A stretch of 64,000 nt of DNA, from the NCBI GenBank assembly GCA_029783825.1, contig JAREIK010000343.1:1198501-1262500 (forward strand), written 5' to 3'. The notes beneath the pieces are model-generated. The model worked only from the letters and a program-made list of their open reading frames with translations. It did no database searches and was not told the DNA's origin. Positions 36,135-47,270 of this stretch are shown here, in pieces. Source of the stretch: Sapria himalayana. Its lineage: Eukaryota > Streptophyta > Magnoliopsida > Malpighiales > Rafflesiaceae. How positions within the stretch are numbered: position 1 is the stretch's first letter; each line of letters starts with the position of its first letter. The position numbers were made by a program, and so were the translations under genes.

Positions 36135-36640
36135 TAAAATGGCAACTTAAATTACTTTTTTCTCAAAATTTTCACCATCATTGCAGTGAGGTTCAAATCA
36201 AATCTTATATAATTATTCAATTAGATGGGATAGTTTCAACCTCAAGAAACTTGTTTGACATGATTTAAAATTTTGGACTTGATCTAATATGTTTGACATA
36301 AAATATATTTAGTAATTAAAAAATGTTGAGTGTTTTAGAAAGTGATTTTCAAATATTTAAAACACTTGAAGGTGAGATTTTAGAAGAGAGATTTTGAAAA
36401 AGCATTCAAGAGGGTGCCTAGCCTAGCATCTTTAAGACTAAAAATTTGAAAAAACTAAAATGGCTCTCTTAAAAACCCTAAATTTACTCATCAAAGCTTT
36501 AGAAACAATTGAACATTTTTTGGTAGCTTTTTAAAATTCAAAATTAATTGTCTGTCTCCACTTTTCCTTAATCACCATCCTCAAAAATATAATGGCCTAG
36601 CAACTAAATTTATACTTGCCATATGCCAAGAATTGCTAGC
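36133..36640. other. Distal upstream region of the cyclin gene
   Basis: AT-rich, no motif beyond short direct repeats of 'gatttt'. A 22-plus-base poly(A) run begins at 36,691 just outside. Confidence 0.4.
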
Positions 36641-36729
36641 TCGAGCGACGGTAATTGTAAAAAGTAAAATCAGGAAAACAAAACCAAATTCAAAAAAAAA
36701 AAAAAAAAAAAAAAAATGCACGTGCTAGT

Positions 36730-36740
36730 TAACCGTTGAG
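36730..36740 (-). promoter_or_regulatory. MSA-like element 1
   Basis: On the minus strand CTCAACGGTTA differs at one position from the consensus YCYAACGGYYA. The element is bound by three-repeat MYB (MYB3R) factors and gives G2/M expression of plant B cyclins. About 540 bases upstream of the start codon. Confidence 0.6.
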
Positions 36741-36784
36741 AAACGCAACTTTTCTATCTTGGAGATCCTACGGCCACTGTTTGC

Positions 36785-36795
36785 TAGCCGTTACT
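36785..36795 (-). promoter_or_regulatory. MSA-like element 2
   Basis: On the minus strand AGTAACGGCTA keeps the AACGG core and the 3' YYA but mismatches the first two consensus positions. Paired with element 1 only 55 bases away, as is common in mitotic cyclin promoters. Confidence 0.5.
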
Positions 36796-37278
36796 TTTAA
36801 AAATCAAGAGCCCATTTGCGGACATATATCCGCTGGTCGCGTCCCATTTTCGCAAATACAGTTCGATTTTCTTTATTATCTTCTTTTCTTCCTTATCGTT
36901 CTTAATAAAAACCTAGAGAAAACCAGTCAGGGAGAGAGAAAGGAAGAACAAGCTACTGAATAGCATCAATGAATCAATCTGTGTCACTGGCATTTGAAAT
37001 TTAAAACCCCCAGGAGGATAACTGTTCAAAGATTCAAAATTTCAAAGCAATCGGCCAACTGGATTCGTGATAAGGTGGATTTTGATTTAAGTCATCTTTA
37101 TCCTTTCGTCTTTTTCTTGATCTTGTTTCTCACTTGAATTTTCTACATTTTCTTCTGGGCTGCACGTTTTTTTAGATGGGAAATTACATGAGTTTTTCTT
37201 ATTCTTTGGGTTTTTTCTACTGCCTTGATGTGTTTGTGCAAGGAGTTTTGCTTCTTTTTTTAGCTAGATTGGTCGGCC

Positions 37279-39451
37279 ATGGCTGGATCCGATGAGAACA
37301 ACCCTGGTGTAATTGGTCCCCCCAAGATGCAAGGTAGCTTCGTCTTCCTTTCTTGCTTGAATAATTTGAAATCTGAAAATCAACCTTTCAAAATTGACGA
37401 GGACGGTTTTGTTTATGCAAAAATCAGGGGGGTTTCATGCTGGATTAGGCAAGCTTAGAGCAGCTGCGGGAAGCAATCGCAGGGCATTAAGCAGCATCGA
37501 TAAGAACATAATTGGCTGCCCGCCTTACCTATGTGCCCCGAACAAAAGAGTTTTATCCGAGTAATCACGCTCGAGTCTGTTTTCGTTTCGTCTTCCATTT
37601 CTTCTTTATCTTACCCATGTCTCCGGCATGATGATATAGGAAGCAGGCGGTAATAAGCGACAAAAATCCACCCGCTCCTGTCTATCATCGACCAATCACC
37701 AGGTGAGTGGTCAATGGAGATTTCGTTTGTTGTCGATTTCGTAGAACACATTACAGAAACTGAGAATCTCAACTTTCCTGGGTTTGTGCTTTTGTTGGGT
37801 TCTTAGAAAATTTGCTGCCCAGCTATCTACCAGGCAGCAGCATAAGGAAGATGAGATCAGGAAACCAAGCGATCCAGTTGAAATCACAGCGGAGCCCGAG
37901 GACTCCACCATTGTAGATGTAGAAGACTATAGGCCATTTACAGACACTTCTGTGCCGATCTTTGTTCAGCACACGGAGGCGATGCTTGAAGAAATTGACA
38001 GAATGGTACCTTGTGTCTCTTTAACGAGCTTGTTCATTCACTAGAATACTGTTTCCGTTTTTTGAAATTCGAATTTCTTGTTGGTTCTTAAAGCAAGAGG
38101 TCGAGATGGAAGATGTAGATGAAGACGATGATCTTGTAGTTGACGTAGATTGTTTTGACAAGAAGAATCCACTTGCTGTGGTCGAATACATTGATGATTT
38201 GTATGCTTTCTACAGGAAATCTGAGGTGAGATACAGCTTCATGAAATCTCTCTGATCCCGATGATCTCTGCTCTTGAATCATCTGATGAATTCCCTCGTC
38301 TTCTCCGTAGCATTCATCCTGCGTTCCACCGAATTACATGACGCGGCAACATGACATTAACGAGAGGATGAGAGGCATTCTTATTGACTGGCTGATCGAG
38401 GCAAGCTTACATGTTAACGATTTTTAGCCTTCGTGTTTAGCTAATTGATTAACGAGCATCGAATCAACATTCAGGTACACTACAAATTTGAATTGATGGA
38501 TGAAACCTTGTATCTCACCGTCAACCTCATTGATAGATTCTTAGCTCTCCAACCCGTCGTGAGAAAGAAACTTCAGTTGGTGGGTGTGACCGCCATGCTT
38601 CTTGCTTGCAAATATGAAGAAGTTTCCGTTCCCGTAGTCGACGATCTAATTCTGATTTCTGATCGAGCTTACAACCGTAAAGAAATTCTTGAAATGGTTT
38701 GCTCTGTTCGCCATGACCTTCTCGTCCATGATTTATTTCCTGTGATGACGTTTCCGATGCTACGAGTGAGCTGACGTTTTTTTCTCGATTTCTTCAGGAG
38801 AAGCTCATGGTTAATACTTTACAGTTCAATTTTTCTCTTCCAACTCCTTACGTTTTTATGAGAAGGTTTCTCAAAACTTCACCATCCGATACAAAGGTTT
38901 CTGTTTTGTCAATCTTGAACGCTCGCACAGATGACGATTACATTTTGTGTGTGTGTGTGTGAGTATGTGTGTGTGTTTGTGCCTATGGGTACTTACTGGG
39001 CTGAGCTTATGCTGGCTGTGGTTTTGATTTTCGAAGCAGCTTGAGCTACTGGCGTTCTTCATCATTGAGCTTTCTCTAGTTGAATATAGCATGCTGAAGT
39101 TTCCGCCATCGATACTAGCTGCTGCTGCAATATTCACAGCTCAGAGCACGCTTGCTGGGTGCAAGCAATGGAGCAAGAGTAACGAGTGGTACACAAATTA
39201 CTCAAAAGAACAGCTTCTGTAAGTAATTGTTTGCGCGTACGAACGCCCACTGCGAACCTTGCTGGTTGGCGGTAGTATCGGCTGACTGTTGTTTTTGTTG
39301 CAGAGAATGCTCGCGGCTTATGGTTGCTTACCATCAGAACGCAGCAGCGGGAAAGCTAACGGGCGTTCATCGCAAGTATAGCACTTCCAAATTCGGTTTT
39401 GCTGCAAATATCCATCCTGCTAGTTTCATGCTCGACGTCAGATTCTTCTAG
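37279..39451 (+). CDS. CYCB2: B2-type mitotic cyclin, ten coding exons
   Basis: Regulatory subunit that activates cyclin-dependent kinase for entry into mitosis. Exons: 37,279-37,333; 37,428-37,560; 37,640-37,702; 37,807-38,005; 38,094-38,225; 38,311-38,400; 38,475-38,696; 38,798-38,896; 39,040-39,218; 39,304-39,451, giving 439 residues and a TAG stop, normal for plant B2 cyclins (about 430). Residues 36-45 ([10 protein letters not shown]) form the destruction box for APC/C-mediated degradation. Residues 214-226 hold [13 protein letters not shown], the cyclin-box signature, followed by the B-type HYKF; ACKYEE is at 268-273. The cyclin N fold spans about 180-310, the C fold about 315-430. Introns are GT-AG except intron 6, which needs a GC donor. 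The exon 5 start (38,094 or 38,100) is the least certain boundary. All phases join without stops, so the gene looks intact. It is the only complete gene seen. Confidence 0.95.
38401..38474 (+). other. Intron 6 of CYCB2 with GC-AG splice sites
   Basis: Exon 6 ends ATC GAG and the next bases are GCAAGC; the acceptor is TTCAG before GTA CAC. Joining at this GC donor restores the uninterrupted WLIE-VHYKF motif. The only close GT (38,413) would add four residues (ASLH) inside this highly conserved motif. The donor matches the strong AG|GCAAG form typical of GC-AG introns, about one percent of plant introns. Confidence 0.8.
38946..38979. repeat. (GT)n microsatellite in CYCB2 intron 8
   Basis: An interrupted GT run within the intron 38,897-39,039. 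Confidence 0.9.
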
Positions 39452-39730
39452 CGAAGGCGATGACACCAGCACCAGAGGAAATAAATTTATTGGATCGGAT
39501 CATCAAGCTTGAATTTGCATGTGGGTATGCTCGTTAGCAATAGCAACTATGGTTGCTTTTTTTCTGAACCAACTTGTGTCGTTGGTTGGTAATCAAAATT
39601 TTCTCTTTTTGCTACCTGGAACAATTCCGGATTCCATGAGGGGGGAGTCTTGTTGTTTTTCTCTCTCTAAATGCGAGTAGGATTAACTTTAATTTTGTGT
39701 CCGTGATGTGTATATACTATTCTTATGAAA
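39452..39730 (+). terminator. CYCB2 3' untranslated region
   Basis: AATAAA stands at 39,480-39,485, only 29 bases after the stop. Later T-rich sequence to about 39,730 offers further polyadenylation signals. The cleavage site cannot be fixed from sequence alone. Confidence 0.5.
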
Positions 39731-40083
39731 CATGTTTCAACAATTCAACTTTAATCTTACTTTTTAATGAATTGTTTTGATTATTTTTCAAACGTAATTT
39801 TTTTTTGAAAATTTTCAATAACTTTAAGCTTGTTTCTCAAGTTTGAGAGGAGAGGAGAAAGTGGGTTAGATATGTGTGCTATTTGCTACCATTTTTATCA
39901 ATTGAGATGTTATGATACCAAAAAAGTTCTTTTTAACTATCAATCATGATCTCATGATGAGTTAGCCATTACATTATAGCAATTAAAATCATCATAATGA
40001 GATCACCCATCCCATTGTGTATTGTTCTTGAGTGTGCTAAGAGCATAAAGGAGAGGAGGCTACACTATGGAAATGAAATCTAA
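39731..40083. other. Intergenic sequence downstream of CYCB2
   Basis: No gene. A segment at 40,016-40,062 (gtgtattgtt...ggagaggaggc) is imperfectly repeated at 40,589-40,660, on the other side of the probable MITE. Confidence 0.4.
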
Positions 40084-40387
40084 GAGCATCTCTAATCACA
40101 CTTAACAAAATAGCTACTCAAAATATATTTAAATATTAAATTCACTACTTTAACTAGTAATTTTTTAGAATACACTCCAGCCACACTCTCTATTTTATAT
40201 CTAACTCTCAATAATTTAAAAAAAGTTAAGCATATATAGAGATAGATATATAGAGAAAAAAAGGTAGAGAGAACTTAGAGAGCTCAAATGGCTCTCCATA
40301 TTTGGTGAAACATTAGAGTAAACTAGGAAATAGAGAGTGGGAAGGTGATGGTTTTTTGTGTTTAGAGTGGGTTGGAGTTAGCAAGAA
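40084..40387. mobile_element. Probable MITE (small inverted-repeat element)
   Basis: The left end GAGCATCTCTAATCACACTT and the right end AGAGTGGGTTGGAGTTAGC are imperfect inverted copies of the 'GAGCATCTCCAACC' theme common at ends of plant MITEs. The interior has the usual AAAATAGCTACTCAAAAT-like AT-rich text and no ORF. About 300 bp, a typical size. No clear target-site duplication was found, so superfamily (hAT or PIF/Harbinger) is open. Confidence 0.5.
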
Positions 40388-40949
40388 TCATTTGCTAGAG
40401 ATGAAATGGAGAGCTAAGCAAGATCGTCCATCCTCCTTACCAACTTCATGATAGATCTAATTCTCATCTATTTGTTATGAGATGAACCTCGTGGCTTTCA
40501 TCTAAGCCATTAGGCTGTCACTTAAAGAATTGGGTTTATTTATTGCCAATTATTCTTAGTGTGTGCTTGTGGGAGGAACAAGTGTCGTGTATTGTTATTG
40601 AGCATGCCTAAACTTATGTTACATAGTTAGTAGCCACAATAGAGGAGAGGAGGCAACCTCACCATTGCAAGGATTTTAGGTGATTTAATAATGGCTAGTG
40701 TATATAACTTGGCTAGTGTAAATAACAATGGCTAATGTGATACTCATAGTTGGTTAGGTTTGAAAAAGATGGTGTGTGAGAGTAATAATGGTTACAAGTA
40801 GAGAATGGAGAATAAAAGTAGGAAATTAGGTGAAGCTAGAAGGAACTGGTGTTGGAGGGAAATAACAACAAAAACACAACTCATGAAAAATTACAAATAG
40901 AGACATGTGATGTTTGAACATGCCTACAATGGAAACCTTTGATAAATCC

Positions 40950-40980
<31 letters not shown>

Positions 40981-41070
40981 ATACATCTAATAAAGCAACA
41001 ACACTTTTTATTGGTGTCAAATATCATGTTGTGAGATAAATGGTGAGAGTGAACAGAGTGTAATGGAGCA
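40388..41070. other. Intergenic sequence with (CA)n run
   Basis: Contains a (CA)n microsatellite at 40,949-40,976. Open frames across it are microsatellite artefacts. Nothing else recognised. Confidence 0.5.
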
Positions 41071-41073
41071 AAG

Positions 41074-41355
41074 TAAGGTTCTTTCAATAATGTACATCAT
41101 CTGTCAAACATCATTGATAATACTTAGCTACACATTTGATGTAACTTAGCATAATTTGATGATAAGATAAAAATTTGATTGTGGTTATGTTTCTTAATAA
41201 TGTTCAATGAATAGAGGAGCACAATAAGGTCCAGTGGTGCATATTGTTTATCAAGCATCATTGATAACACTTAGCTATATACTTTTGATGTAATTCAACA
41301 TAATTTGATAAGATAAAAACTTGATTGTTGTAGTATTGCTTTCTGATGTTCAATG
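41074..41355. repeat. Imperfect tandem duplication, about 146 bp
   Basis: Sequence around 41,095-41,209 (caaacatcattgataatact ... tgttcaatg) recurs at about 41,245-41,355 with many substitutions; the phrase gttcaatg is offset by 146 bases. Non-coding. Confidence 0.6.
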
Positions 41356-41399
41356 TTGTTTCAATTATAATAATATTTTGATTAAATTTTATATAATTT

Positions 41400-42060
41400 G
41401 GTGTCGTAATATACTTTGTTTTTTCTAGCAATATCCGATGATATCCAATGAAAAATAATGTCATTCATTGATTTTAGATGGTATGTTTGACAAAATTTAA
41501 TTATGTTTGAAGAATTCATGGATGATTTTTAATAACATTTCATGATACTAGGTAACTTTTTATAGTATAAAATAAAATTAGATACTATTATTTAATATTA
41601 AATGATATTTCAAAGAAATTCATAGCAATTTGATGAAATTTAATGAAATTTGATATAATTTATTCATGATGTATAAATTTTCCATTGTTTAGATAATATT
41701 CAGATACATTTAATGATATTCAATAATATCCAATTGAATATGATGATGTTTTATAATAATTTGATGAAATTCAATGATTTTATATAATATTTAATAGAAT
41801 TTATTAATATTTCAAGTTATTTTAATGATGATTTCTTTATATCATATAACATTTAGCTAGATGATATTTCAATAATATTAGATAAATTTTCATTGATATT
41901 AGATTATGTTAAATGATATCATAGATGATATTTGATGATTTCACCATATTGTTTCGACAATATTCAAAGAAATGTAATGATTTCTCATTAAATTTGTTAC
42001 TATATCTGATGATAGTTAATAAACTTAATTATATTTGAATATCTTATTAAGATTACAAAT
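41400..42060. repeat. Degenerate low-complexity region rich in 'gatgatatt'
   Basis: Short words such as tgatgatatt, aataatatt and tttgatgaaattcaatg recur irregularly with no fixed period. AT-rich and non-coding; could be an ancient simple repeat. Confidence 0.5.
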
Positions 42061-42440
42061 GATTTTGTCAAAAAAAAAGATTGAAAAAAGCAAAAAAAAA
42101 AATAATGATTTATTAAATCAAGTCCTTTTTTCCAAATATAGGCTATTGTAAAACATATTTCTTATAGCTTACATTTTAGAAATTAAAAAAAAAATTTAAT
42201 ATTCACAAATGCACTAATACAAAAAAAAAATACTAGCAAAGTAAAAATATGCTTAGTAATGAATTATATTTGAAATACTAATAATATGATAGTCTAATTG
42301 ACAAAAGATGCTAAATTATCCAATCCTTCATGCACGAATTCAATTCCTAGAGATGCCGAAAATGTGACTCGTGGTGTCTTTGTCAAATGCTCTACTCATA
42401 CTTTTAATATGAGATATGTCGCAGCAACTAAGTATCTCAT
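42061..42440. other. AT-rich spacer, nothing recognised
   Basis: No gene or repeat identified. The gypsy LTR begins without a clear edge at about 42,420-42,440. Confidence 0.4.
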
Positions 42441-44712
42441 GAGTGCTCAAGGTTACGCTCAAGTCTAAGCACCATGACTTTATCTTTAATATAGCTCACC
42501 GGCTTAGTAGCTTCAAGTCACAACCATGAGGGTTTTACAAAACTATAATTTTTAAGCCATAGAAAGTTGCAGAGCCAAACTATTCAGGCTAAAACCATAA
42601 AAATTATGACTTTTGGATACTAAAAGTTATAGTTAATATTACTCGAGTATAATTATTTTCTAATATTGTGACTCTTGTCTTCAAAGGAATGTAATATCAT
42701 AATTTTTATGCTTGAACTAATTATCAGTGCCTTGATATTCTTTTAGCATCATAGAACATTATATATGCAAGAAGATATTGCTTGTGTCGTGAACACCCAT
42801 GGCAGACACTTGAAAACATATGAATAAAAAATTCTATGTCGTGGTTATTTCCCAATGTCACGGCCACATGATACATAAGACCTTTTTATTGTCATGGCTA
42901 TATTACAATGTCATGCCCATATAATAATCAAGAAGGGTCAATACCATTGTCATGACTTTATCAAAGTATTGTAGCCAAATAATGATATGAGAAGTCTTTC
43001 ACCATGCCATGATCATTTCTTAGTTATATGATCATATATTAAAAAGAAGATGACAAATGTATGAAGCTATAGTTATTTCACAGTACAATGACATTGTGTT
43101 ATAAAGACACTAGGCTCAAGTCATGATCATTGCAAGTGCCTTGACTTTTGTATTACAAAAAGATTATGATATAGTCTAGAATCATAGTCACTATCTAGAG
43201 TTACAACCTCAAGCTTAAAAAATAATGGTTAAAACCACGACTTTCTTCTAAAAGTTATGATTTCCTACTTAGAATAATGTAAAATTACTCAAGTAAAAAG
43301 CAAGAGATAGAGAAATTTAGAGAATCTATCTCTCTCATTTTTCTTTCTTTCCCTCCATGTAATAAGAAAAGCAATGACAATTATCAAACACTCGAAGTGA
43401 ATTTTGCTTTTTTTAGGAGTTTAACAAGCAAGCAATGGATATGAGACTTATTATAATCTCTAGAGTTGGGGGGTACAGCTTTTAAACCCCAAAGCTCTAG
43501 GATACATTCAGGAATTTATATCAAAATTGTATGGGTCTAGGGTTTTTTTAATTTGAATATATGTGATGTGATATTGATTTTTATTTTTGAATGAATAAAT
43601 TTGATTTATTTTGTTTTATGAATACTGATGTATGATGATTAAATAGAATTTAAACTAGAGTTTCAATTATTAATAGGTTTGTATGAGATTGTCATGATGG
43701 ATGGTGATTGGTAAACCATGAGGCTCACTCATCCATATGATAGGAAGAAAGTTATAATCCTTTCGACTATGATGCATGAGATAAATATATATGTTGAAAT
43801 CCAAAATTTGGATTTATTAATCATCATAGGTATGGTACTTATGAAGCTAAAAGTATAAAGTATTTTTACATATTAATTCATTATACACCTCTTTAAAGAA
43901 CAAAATCTTGATTGTGATAGATATTATATAATATATTCTTTTTTTAAGAGATTCACCTTTAGTGTGTAAGTCACATCATTGCCAAGGAGGAAGGTGATCG
44001 ACAATCATTGGGATATGCATAAGTATGTGGGAACTCACAAGGTGATAATAGCCCTTACTAATTACTTTTACTCTTATAGTTCTGATTGGTGAAACTAGAG
44101 GAAAGTATGTGTTAATCATATAAGTATGATACTTATGAAGTTGAAAGTACAAATATTTACAAATCATATTAATCTTTGATCTTTAAGATACATGAAATCA
44201 AAAAATAAAAGTATGCATATAAAGAAACTATTAATGATAGTTGATGAAGTTATCTAATATGTATGTAGTTATGAACGACTCCCAAGCATAGATAAATTAT
44301 TATCTTGGTAGTACTATATCAAGGTGTGAAATTGTGATCGATAATTGATGATAACTATGTTGTATGCCATTAAGGAAATGAGCCATTGCACAACACCTTA
44401 ATCATCATTCTATATCCAATATAATATAAGTCAGACAACTAAAATATTATCACATGGATTAAATGAATAAACCTATGGACCTAAGATTATTTAACAATCC
44501 AAATATCTATTTTACTGAAAATGAGCTGTCTCACTATTGAATAATCAAACTAATAATATAATCACTGTTGGATTGTTATATGGATGAAAGTATACTTTAT
44601 TATTCGTATGACCTATATACTTATAAATTTTTATTTATGAGATATTCTTATTAATAAGATTTTTTAATATTACCTAACCAATAAAATTAAATAGCATAAT
44701 AAAGTTAAAAAA
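42440..44712 (+). mobile_element. LTR of the gypsy family (5' LTR of a third element)
   Basis: Follows the same landmark order as 12,200-14,768, lacking roughly the first 0.2 kb. It ends near 44,700 and is followed by the primer-binding site at 44,713, leader and internal region, so it is a 5' LTR. gtcatgac-like words are frequent in 42,460-43,260. Confidence 0.68.
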
Positions 44713-44730
44713 TGGTAGTATTACCAGGGA
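44713..44730 (+). other. Decayed primer-binding site (tRNA-Asp type)
   Basis: TGGTAGTATTACCAGGGA matches the tRNA-Asp complement at 11 of 18 positions; six of the seven differences are transitions. The clearest of the three sites in the window. Confidence 0.65.
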
Positions 44731-46150
44731 GTATTTAGTATGGTTAGCCAACTTGAGTTGACATAATTATTTGTGTAAAAGAATAATTCATTTTTAGTAG
44801 TTTAGATAGCATTATGTTTTATAAATCTTTCTAAATCTTATTGCTAAATCTTACTAATTTATTTAAAAGTGAATAGTTATACTTTGGATTTTTGCTTATA
44901 TCTTTTTTTAGCTACCAATCTAAAAAGTAAGAATTTTTAACTAATCTTTCTCTGAATACCTAATGAACTACCTTAAGGAGCTAAATGATTAGAATAAAGT
45001 AAACAAAATTTGTTTTGTAAAATGTGCAATACAGGTGAGTGAGATCATATCACACTATCAATTCAATGAACCATGTGGAAACTACTATGAACCATACTTG
45101 AGGAAATCTTATTCCTCAACTAAATCTTATTCCTCAACTTATCATACTTGAGGAAGTTACTTTTATTATGAACCATGTGGAAACTAGTATCAACCCTATT
45201 ATTATCCAAAAAAAAGGTATGGAAACTAGAGGTGAACTTGAAGAAATACTAAGAGAATTGAGAAGAGACTATTATTAATGAGGAAGAAAGTCTGAGACAA
45301 CTAAATTTGAAATATAAAGTCATGATTAGGTTAAGTCCAAAGAAAGTGAAGCATCAAATATCTTTTGTGGCTAATATGGAAATAGTTATGATTGAAAATC
45401 TAGAATTAGAAATTAAAGATACGACCTCAATTATTCAAGGAGAAGAGGATGAAATGAGTTATGAAATTTACATAGCTAATATAGAGATACTTGTAGTAGA
45501 AAAGCTTGAAGAGGAAATCAAAGATATGACATCAACTGTTCAAAAAGAATAAGCTAAAGTGAGTGATAAAATTTAAGTATCTAATATAGAGAGACTTGTG
45601 GTAGAAAGGCTTGAAAAAGAAAGCAAAGATATGGCATCAATTATTCAAGGAGAAGAGGAAACTAGTGAAGAAATCTTTATGGCTAATACGGAGATACTTA
45701 TGAAGAGGAAATCAAAGATATAGCTTCAATTATTTAAGAAGAAGATGAAGTGAATCCTAAAGTTTTGATGTTTGAAATGGAGAAAGTTATGGAGTTGTGT
45801 GAGGAGGAGGCTGAAAAAATTAAGATACTTGGCAATATCAAAGCAAAGGATAAAATAAAGAAGCGGAACATCATCCAAACTATTTTTGTGGAAGAGGGTA
45901 TCTTGAGTGTCAATTATCCAACATCTACTACTAATATCGAAAGTACATGAAAGAAATAAGTAAAATAGTATAATGAGAAGCTAGGGTGGACAATGAAGAT
46001 CTTTGATATAGAGAAAGATTTTTGATGGTCAATAATGAAAAAGTCACGATGCTAAAGGTTTGATGTGACTTTGAGCTCCAATGAGATACTTTGTTGCTAT
46101 AACATGAATTTACTCTCAACCATAAAATTACTACATGCTAGTGTGGCTGC
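44731..46150 (+). pseudogene. Internal region of the third gypsy-family element
   Basis: Leader, then a stop-broken frame with EYLMNYLKELN at about 44,955-44,990 (the counterpart of the minus-strand protein near 15,900), then the 105-bp repeats. Downstream 45,750-45,950 is open for 66 codons with an acidic helix-like sequence (VMELCEEEAEKIKILGNIK). No RT or integrase. At about 46,190 the order breaks: inverted LTR-start sequence follows. Confidence 0.5.
45357..45770 (+). repeat. 105-bp (35-codon) tandem coding repeat, plus strand
   Basis: Equivalent points are at 45,370, 45,475, 45,580 and 45,682 (steps 105, 105, 102). Translation of units: ANMEIVMIENLELEIKDTTS, then ANIEILVVEKLEEEIKDMTS, then SNIERLVVERLEKESKDMAS, then a fourth with a frameshift. 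The open frame 45,307-45,552 covers the first two. Same unit as the minus-strand array at 14,880-15,540. Glu/Lys-rich and likely helical; function unknown. Confidence 0.85.
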
Positions 46151-46189
46151 ATCTCTAAGATACTTATACATCTAAAAAAATATATTAGA

Positions 46190-46560
46190 CAATAAAATAA
46201 TTATGTCAAAGAGGTGGTAGAGTTATGGCATATGAAGATTATCATGACTATTTGTATAGAGTTTTGGCCAAGAATGGATGCCAAAACTATCCTATAACTC
46301 AATGAGGTATAATAAAGTCACAACACAAAGAATATTTGACTTTACAGAATTTTTTACTCCCATCTTTCTTAATAATTCACTAAGTCATTATTTCATACAA
46401 AAATCATATACTTTTACTTTTATTTGTCATATTATATCAAAAACTATAATTTAGTGAAATTATTCATTTTAAAACTTTTTTTTTGTATAATACATCATTA
46501 TTATTCACCAAAATAATTAGTTTTAATTGATATTTAATATAATAAATAAAAATATATCAG
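46190..46560 (-). mobile_element. Inverted gypsy LTR-start fragment
   Basis: Minus-strand sequence matches the LTR start as at 18,580-18,960 (includes a 'gagttttggccaagaatgga' block seen on the + strand here). It abuts the + strand internal region at about 46,180, so an inversion or independent insertion lies at this point. Confidence 0.45.
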
Positions 46561-46574
46561 TTGCCATAATAGGA

Positions 46575-47270
46575 GCATGAATAGGCAACTCAATGATTAG
46601 TTCAAGAGAAGTAGGGCTAGAATTCAAGGGTGACATAGATGGACATGTAAGAGAATCAATGGCCTAAAAAATCATTCACTATATCAATATAAAGACCACA
46701 TTGAGTTAGATCTGAAATTTTTCATCCAAAGTGGTGAGCCAAGCAAGATTTTTAGTAGCAAATTTGATTTCTCTAGGCTTAACGGAAGCAAATAGAGTAG
46801 AGGGAAGACCAAAAGGATCCCATGACACTAAGATTCACTAGCGTGTCTTGAAAATACCAACTTTGGCTTGTGTAAGCATGGGATGGGAAGCCAATCGAAG
46901 TAGCCCCAACATGAATAAGAATAGGCAACTTGATGGTTAGCTCAAGAGAAGCAAGTCTAAGAGATGAGGGTGACATATATGAACTTGTAAGAGAATCATT
47001 TGCCTTCTAAAGACTCATAAACTGGATCAACACAAAGACTACATGGGTTAGATCTAGATTGTGTAATATGCCAAAGACGGTGCATAGAGAAAGATGGGAG
47101 CATGTATGCATGTGGAAGACTAAGTTCCATAAAAATTGAAAATTAAAGGGAGAATAGGGATTGAGCCTAGGAGGTATTATCATAACTCCCAATTGACCGG
47201 AGAGACAAGGATTTGATTGCAAACATTTCCTTACACAATTACTATGCAATTGATCCTTTCACCATGCAAT
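46575..47270. repeat. Two-copy direct repeat, about 140 bp, 340 bp apart
   Basis: Sequence from 46,583 (ggcaactcaatgattagttc) to about 46,720 is repeated from 46,923 (ggcaacttgatggttagctc) to about 47,060. The region is markedly less AT-rich than its neighbours. Minus-strand open frames of 65 and 80 codons cover parts but show no known motif. Could be part of an unrecognised transposon or satellite. Confidence 0.6.

Larger units (their letters stand above)
36640..37278 (+). promoter_or_regulatory. CYCB2 promoter and 5' untranslated region
   Basis: Base composition becomes less AT-rich here. Two copies of the mitosis-specific activator core AACGG lie on the minus strand (separate entries). 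A TAATAAAA stretch at about 36,903 is the best TATA candidate. A pyrimidine-rich block, CTTTTCTTCC, lies at 36,883-36,892. A 5' untranslated intron from about 37,075 (AAG|GTGGAT) to 37,263 (TTTTTTTAG) is plausible but unproven. The start codon has a good plant context (GGCCATGGC). Confidence 0.6.

Noticed and set aside
38871..39137. 88-codon minus-strand frame overlapping the cyclin
   Set aside because: It is antisense to CYCB2 exons 8-9 and a GT microsatellite; the sense gene explains the sequence.
40826..41087. Minus-strand open frames with Cys/Val runs (VCVCVCV)
   Set aside because: Artefact of the (CA)n microsatellite at 40,949-40,976.
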